A stretch of DNA of 14,402 bases from Methylococcaceae bacterium UBA1147. GTDB taxonomy: Bacteria; Pseudomonadota; Gammaproteobacteria; Methylococcales; UBA1147. Positions 13,002-14,402 of this stretch are shown here, piece after piece. The translations under genes and the position numbers were made by a program. The DNA is taken from positions 1 through 14,402 of the forward strand of contig DBZZ01000088.1 in NCBI GenBank assembly GCA_002311315.1, given 5' to 3'. Position 1 is the stretch's first letter, and every line of letters begins with the position of its first letter. The notes under the pieces were generated by a model. It was not told where the DNA came from. It saw nothing but the letters and a program-made list of their open reading frames with translations, and made no database searches.

Positions 13002-14402
13002 CCAAATTCCAGAACCGGTGCCCGTGTCAAAAAAGAAAAGTTTTTTCCTATTCCTTCTTCTTCTGGTGGTTGCCTTTTCCCTTTCCGGAATGGACCGGTT
13101 CTTTAGCCTGGATTACCTGAGAGCGGGGCAGGAGCAGATTGGCCACGCCTACCAGGCCGAGCCAGGTCAGACGATATTCCTCTACTTCGTGATCTACGTC
13201 ACGTTAACGGCATTGTCCCTTCCGGGAGCCGCTATCCTGACGCTGGCTGGCGGAGCCATATTTGGCTTGCTGGCCGGGATTGTAATCATCTCCTTTGCCA
13301 GTAGCCTGGGCGCCACGCTGGCTTTTCTGGCATCCCGTTTTCTTTTCAGGGCAACGGTACAGAAGCGCTTTGGCCGTCATCTGGAAACGATAAACCGGGG
13401 AATTCGAAAAGATGGTGCTTTCTACCTGTTTACCCTGCGACTGGTTCCTGCCGTGCCGTTTTTTCTGATCAACCTGCTTATGGGGTTGACACCAATTCGG
13501 ACCAGAACGTTTTACTGGGTCAGTCAAGTCGGAATGCTCGCTGGAACCGTTGTCTATGTCAACGCGGGAACCCAGGTCGCAAAGATCGAGTCGGTTTCAG
13601 GAATTCTGTCCTGGCCACTAATCCTTTCTTTCCTGTTTCTCGGGGGGTTCCCATGGCTGGCAAGGGCAGTTATCGGCTTGCTGAAGAAAAGGTCCCTGCT
13701 TCGATGCTACCCCAAGCCGAAAACCTTCGACTACAACCTTGTAGTGATCGGCGCGGGTTCTGCAGGTTTGGTTACGGCCTATTTGGCGGCGGCGCTGAAG
13801 GCGAGGGTGGCCTTGGTTGAACGAGAGCGTATGGGCGGAGACTGCCTGTACACTGGATGTGTGCCATCGAAGGCCCTGCTCCGCTCGGCCAGGTTCGTCA
13901 ACCAGGTCAATCGTGCACGCGAGTTCGGTATACGCTCAGCCAAGGCAGAATTTGATTTCGGCGATGTCATGGACCGGGTTCAGCAGGTTATCCGGCAAAT
14001 CGAACCGCATGATTCGGTGGAACGCTACACGGGGCTGGGTACACACTGCATCAGGGGCGAAGCCCGAATTTCATCGCCCTACACGGTGGAAGTCAACGGA
14101 AAAACCCTGTCGACCCGGAATATCGTAATTGCAACGGGCGCAAGACCTTCAGTTCCGGTGATTCAGGGACTGGAAGGGATTGATTTCCTGACTTCTGATA
14201 CGGTCTGGAAACTGCAAACATTGCCTGAGCGCCTTCTGGTTCTGGGGGGTGGTCCGATCGGATGTGAATTGGCTCAGGCGTTTGTCCGCCTGGGGAGCCA
14301 GGTTACCCTCGTGGAGCGGGATGGGGCCGTTCTTGCCCGGGAGGACCCCGATGTTTCGGGGATGGTCATGGAGCGTCTTGAAAGGGAAGGAGTCGATCTG
14401 CG
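12985..14402 (+). CDS. DedA/TVP38-type membrane domain fused to a FAD disulfide oxidoreductase (partial)
   Basis: The frame runs off the window after 472 codons. Residues about 18-235 form a multi-spanning SNARE-associated (VTT, TVP38/TMEM64) domain, with LPGAAILTLAGGAIFG (about 78-93) and the hallmark LRLVPAVPFFLINLLMG (about 152-168). After a basic stretch comes a class I pyridine nucleotide-disulfide oxidoreductase: the FAD motif VVIGAGSAGL (253-262), the redox cysteines C287 and C292 in GGDCLYTGCVPSK, IVIATGARP (380-388) and the NAD(P)H motif LGGGPIGCELA (420-430). The flavin part resembles mercuric reductase and dihydrolipoamide dehydrogenase. The electron acceptor is unknown. The ATG at 12985 lacks a clear ribosome site; GTG at 13018 or 13024 is also possible. 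The C-terminal dimerisation domain should lie outside the window. Confidence 0.88.
   Translation, partial: MARIGDQIPEPVPVSKKKSFFLFLLLLVVAFSLSGMDRFFSLDYLRAGQEQIGHAYQAEPGQTIFLYFVIYVTLTALSLPGAAILTLAGGAIFGLLAGIVIISFASSLGATLAFLASRFLFRATVQKRFGRHLETINRGIRKDGAFYLFTLRLVPAVPFFLINLLMGLTPIRTRTFYWVSQVGMLAGTVVYVNAGTQVAKIESVSGILSWPLILSFLFLGGFPWLARAVIGLLKKRSLLRCYPKPKTFDYNLVVIGAGSAGLVTAYLAAALKARVALVERERMGGDCLYTGCVPSKALLRSARFVNQVNRAREFGIRSAKAEFDFGDVMDRVQQVIRQIEPHDSVERYTGLGTHCIRGEARISSPYTVEVNGKTLSTRNIVIATGARPSVPVIQGLEGIDFLTSDTVWKLQTLPERLLVLGGGPIGCELAQAFVRLGSQVTLVERDGAVLAREDPDVSGMVMERLEREGVDL

Noticed and set aside
13204..13527. 107-codon minus-strand frame opposite the fusion gene
   Set aside because: It is antisense to the conserved VTT domain, has low-complexity basic composition and no recognisable family.
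1..14402. CRISPR arrays, tRNA or rRNA genes, transposases, phage genes and long direct repeats
   Set aside because: I looked for regularly spaced repeats, clover-leaf-like gene ends, transposase motifs and terminal inverted repeats and saw none.

Overview
The window looks like a chromosomal piece of a gammaproteobacterium with moderately high GC. The strongest evidence is gene order. On the minus strand, in transcription order, it carries cutA, dsbD, a TlpA-like thioredoxin, aroQ, accB, accC, prmA, two accessory genes, dusB, fis, purH and purD. Large parts of this order (cutA-dsbD, aroQ-accB-accC-prmA, dusB-fis-purH-purD) are classic for gammaproteobacteria such as Pseudomonas and its relatives. 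I cannot place the organism more precisely from this stretch alone.

Layout by falling coordinate, which is the direction of minus-strand transcription: 12798-9685 is a periplasmic thiol-redox block (cutA, dsbD, TlpA-like) with overlapping reading frames. 9582-7278 holds aroQ, accB and accC: one step of the shikimate pathway and two subunits of acetyl-CoA carboxylase. 7125-6226 is prmA, read from a TTG start. 6073-4285 is a small accessory insert with a family-2 glycosyltransferase and a membrane fatty-acid hydroxylase/sterol-desaturase family protein; between them lies about 250 bp with a start-less open frame that may be a gene remnant. 4231-2955 is dusB-fis, overlapping by 4 bp. 2900-45 is purH-purD, the last steps of the main purine pathway plus glycinamide ribonucleotide synthesis. 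On the plus strand, divergent from cutA, a gene begins near 12985 and runs off the right edge. It encodes a DedA/TVP38-type membrane domain fused to a flavin disulfide oxidoreductase.

How the parts may work together: DsbD carries electrons from cytoplasmic thioredoxin across the membrane to periplasmic thiol proteins, and the overlapping TlpA-like protein is a natural acceptor. AccB and AccC supply biotin carboxylation for fatty-acid synthesis. DusB, PrmA, Fis and PurHD belong to translation, growth control and nucleotide supply.

Most of the window is ordinary housekeeping DNA. The points most worth a second look are the DsbD with two tandem, apparently redox-competent N-terminal domains, the membrane-domain/flavin-oxidoreductase fusion, the two-gene accessory insert between prmA and dusB, and nested inverted repeats over the presumed start of the fusion gene. 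I see no tRNA, rRNA, CRISPR array, insertion sequence or phage gene, and no convincing wholly new system.
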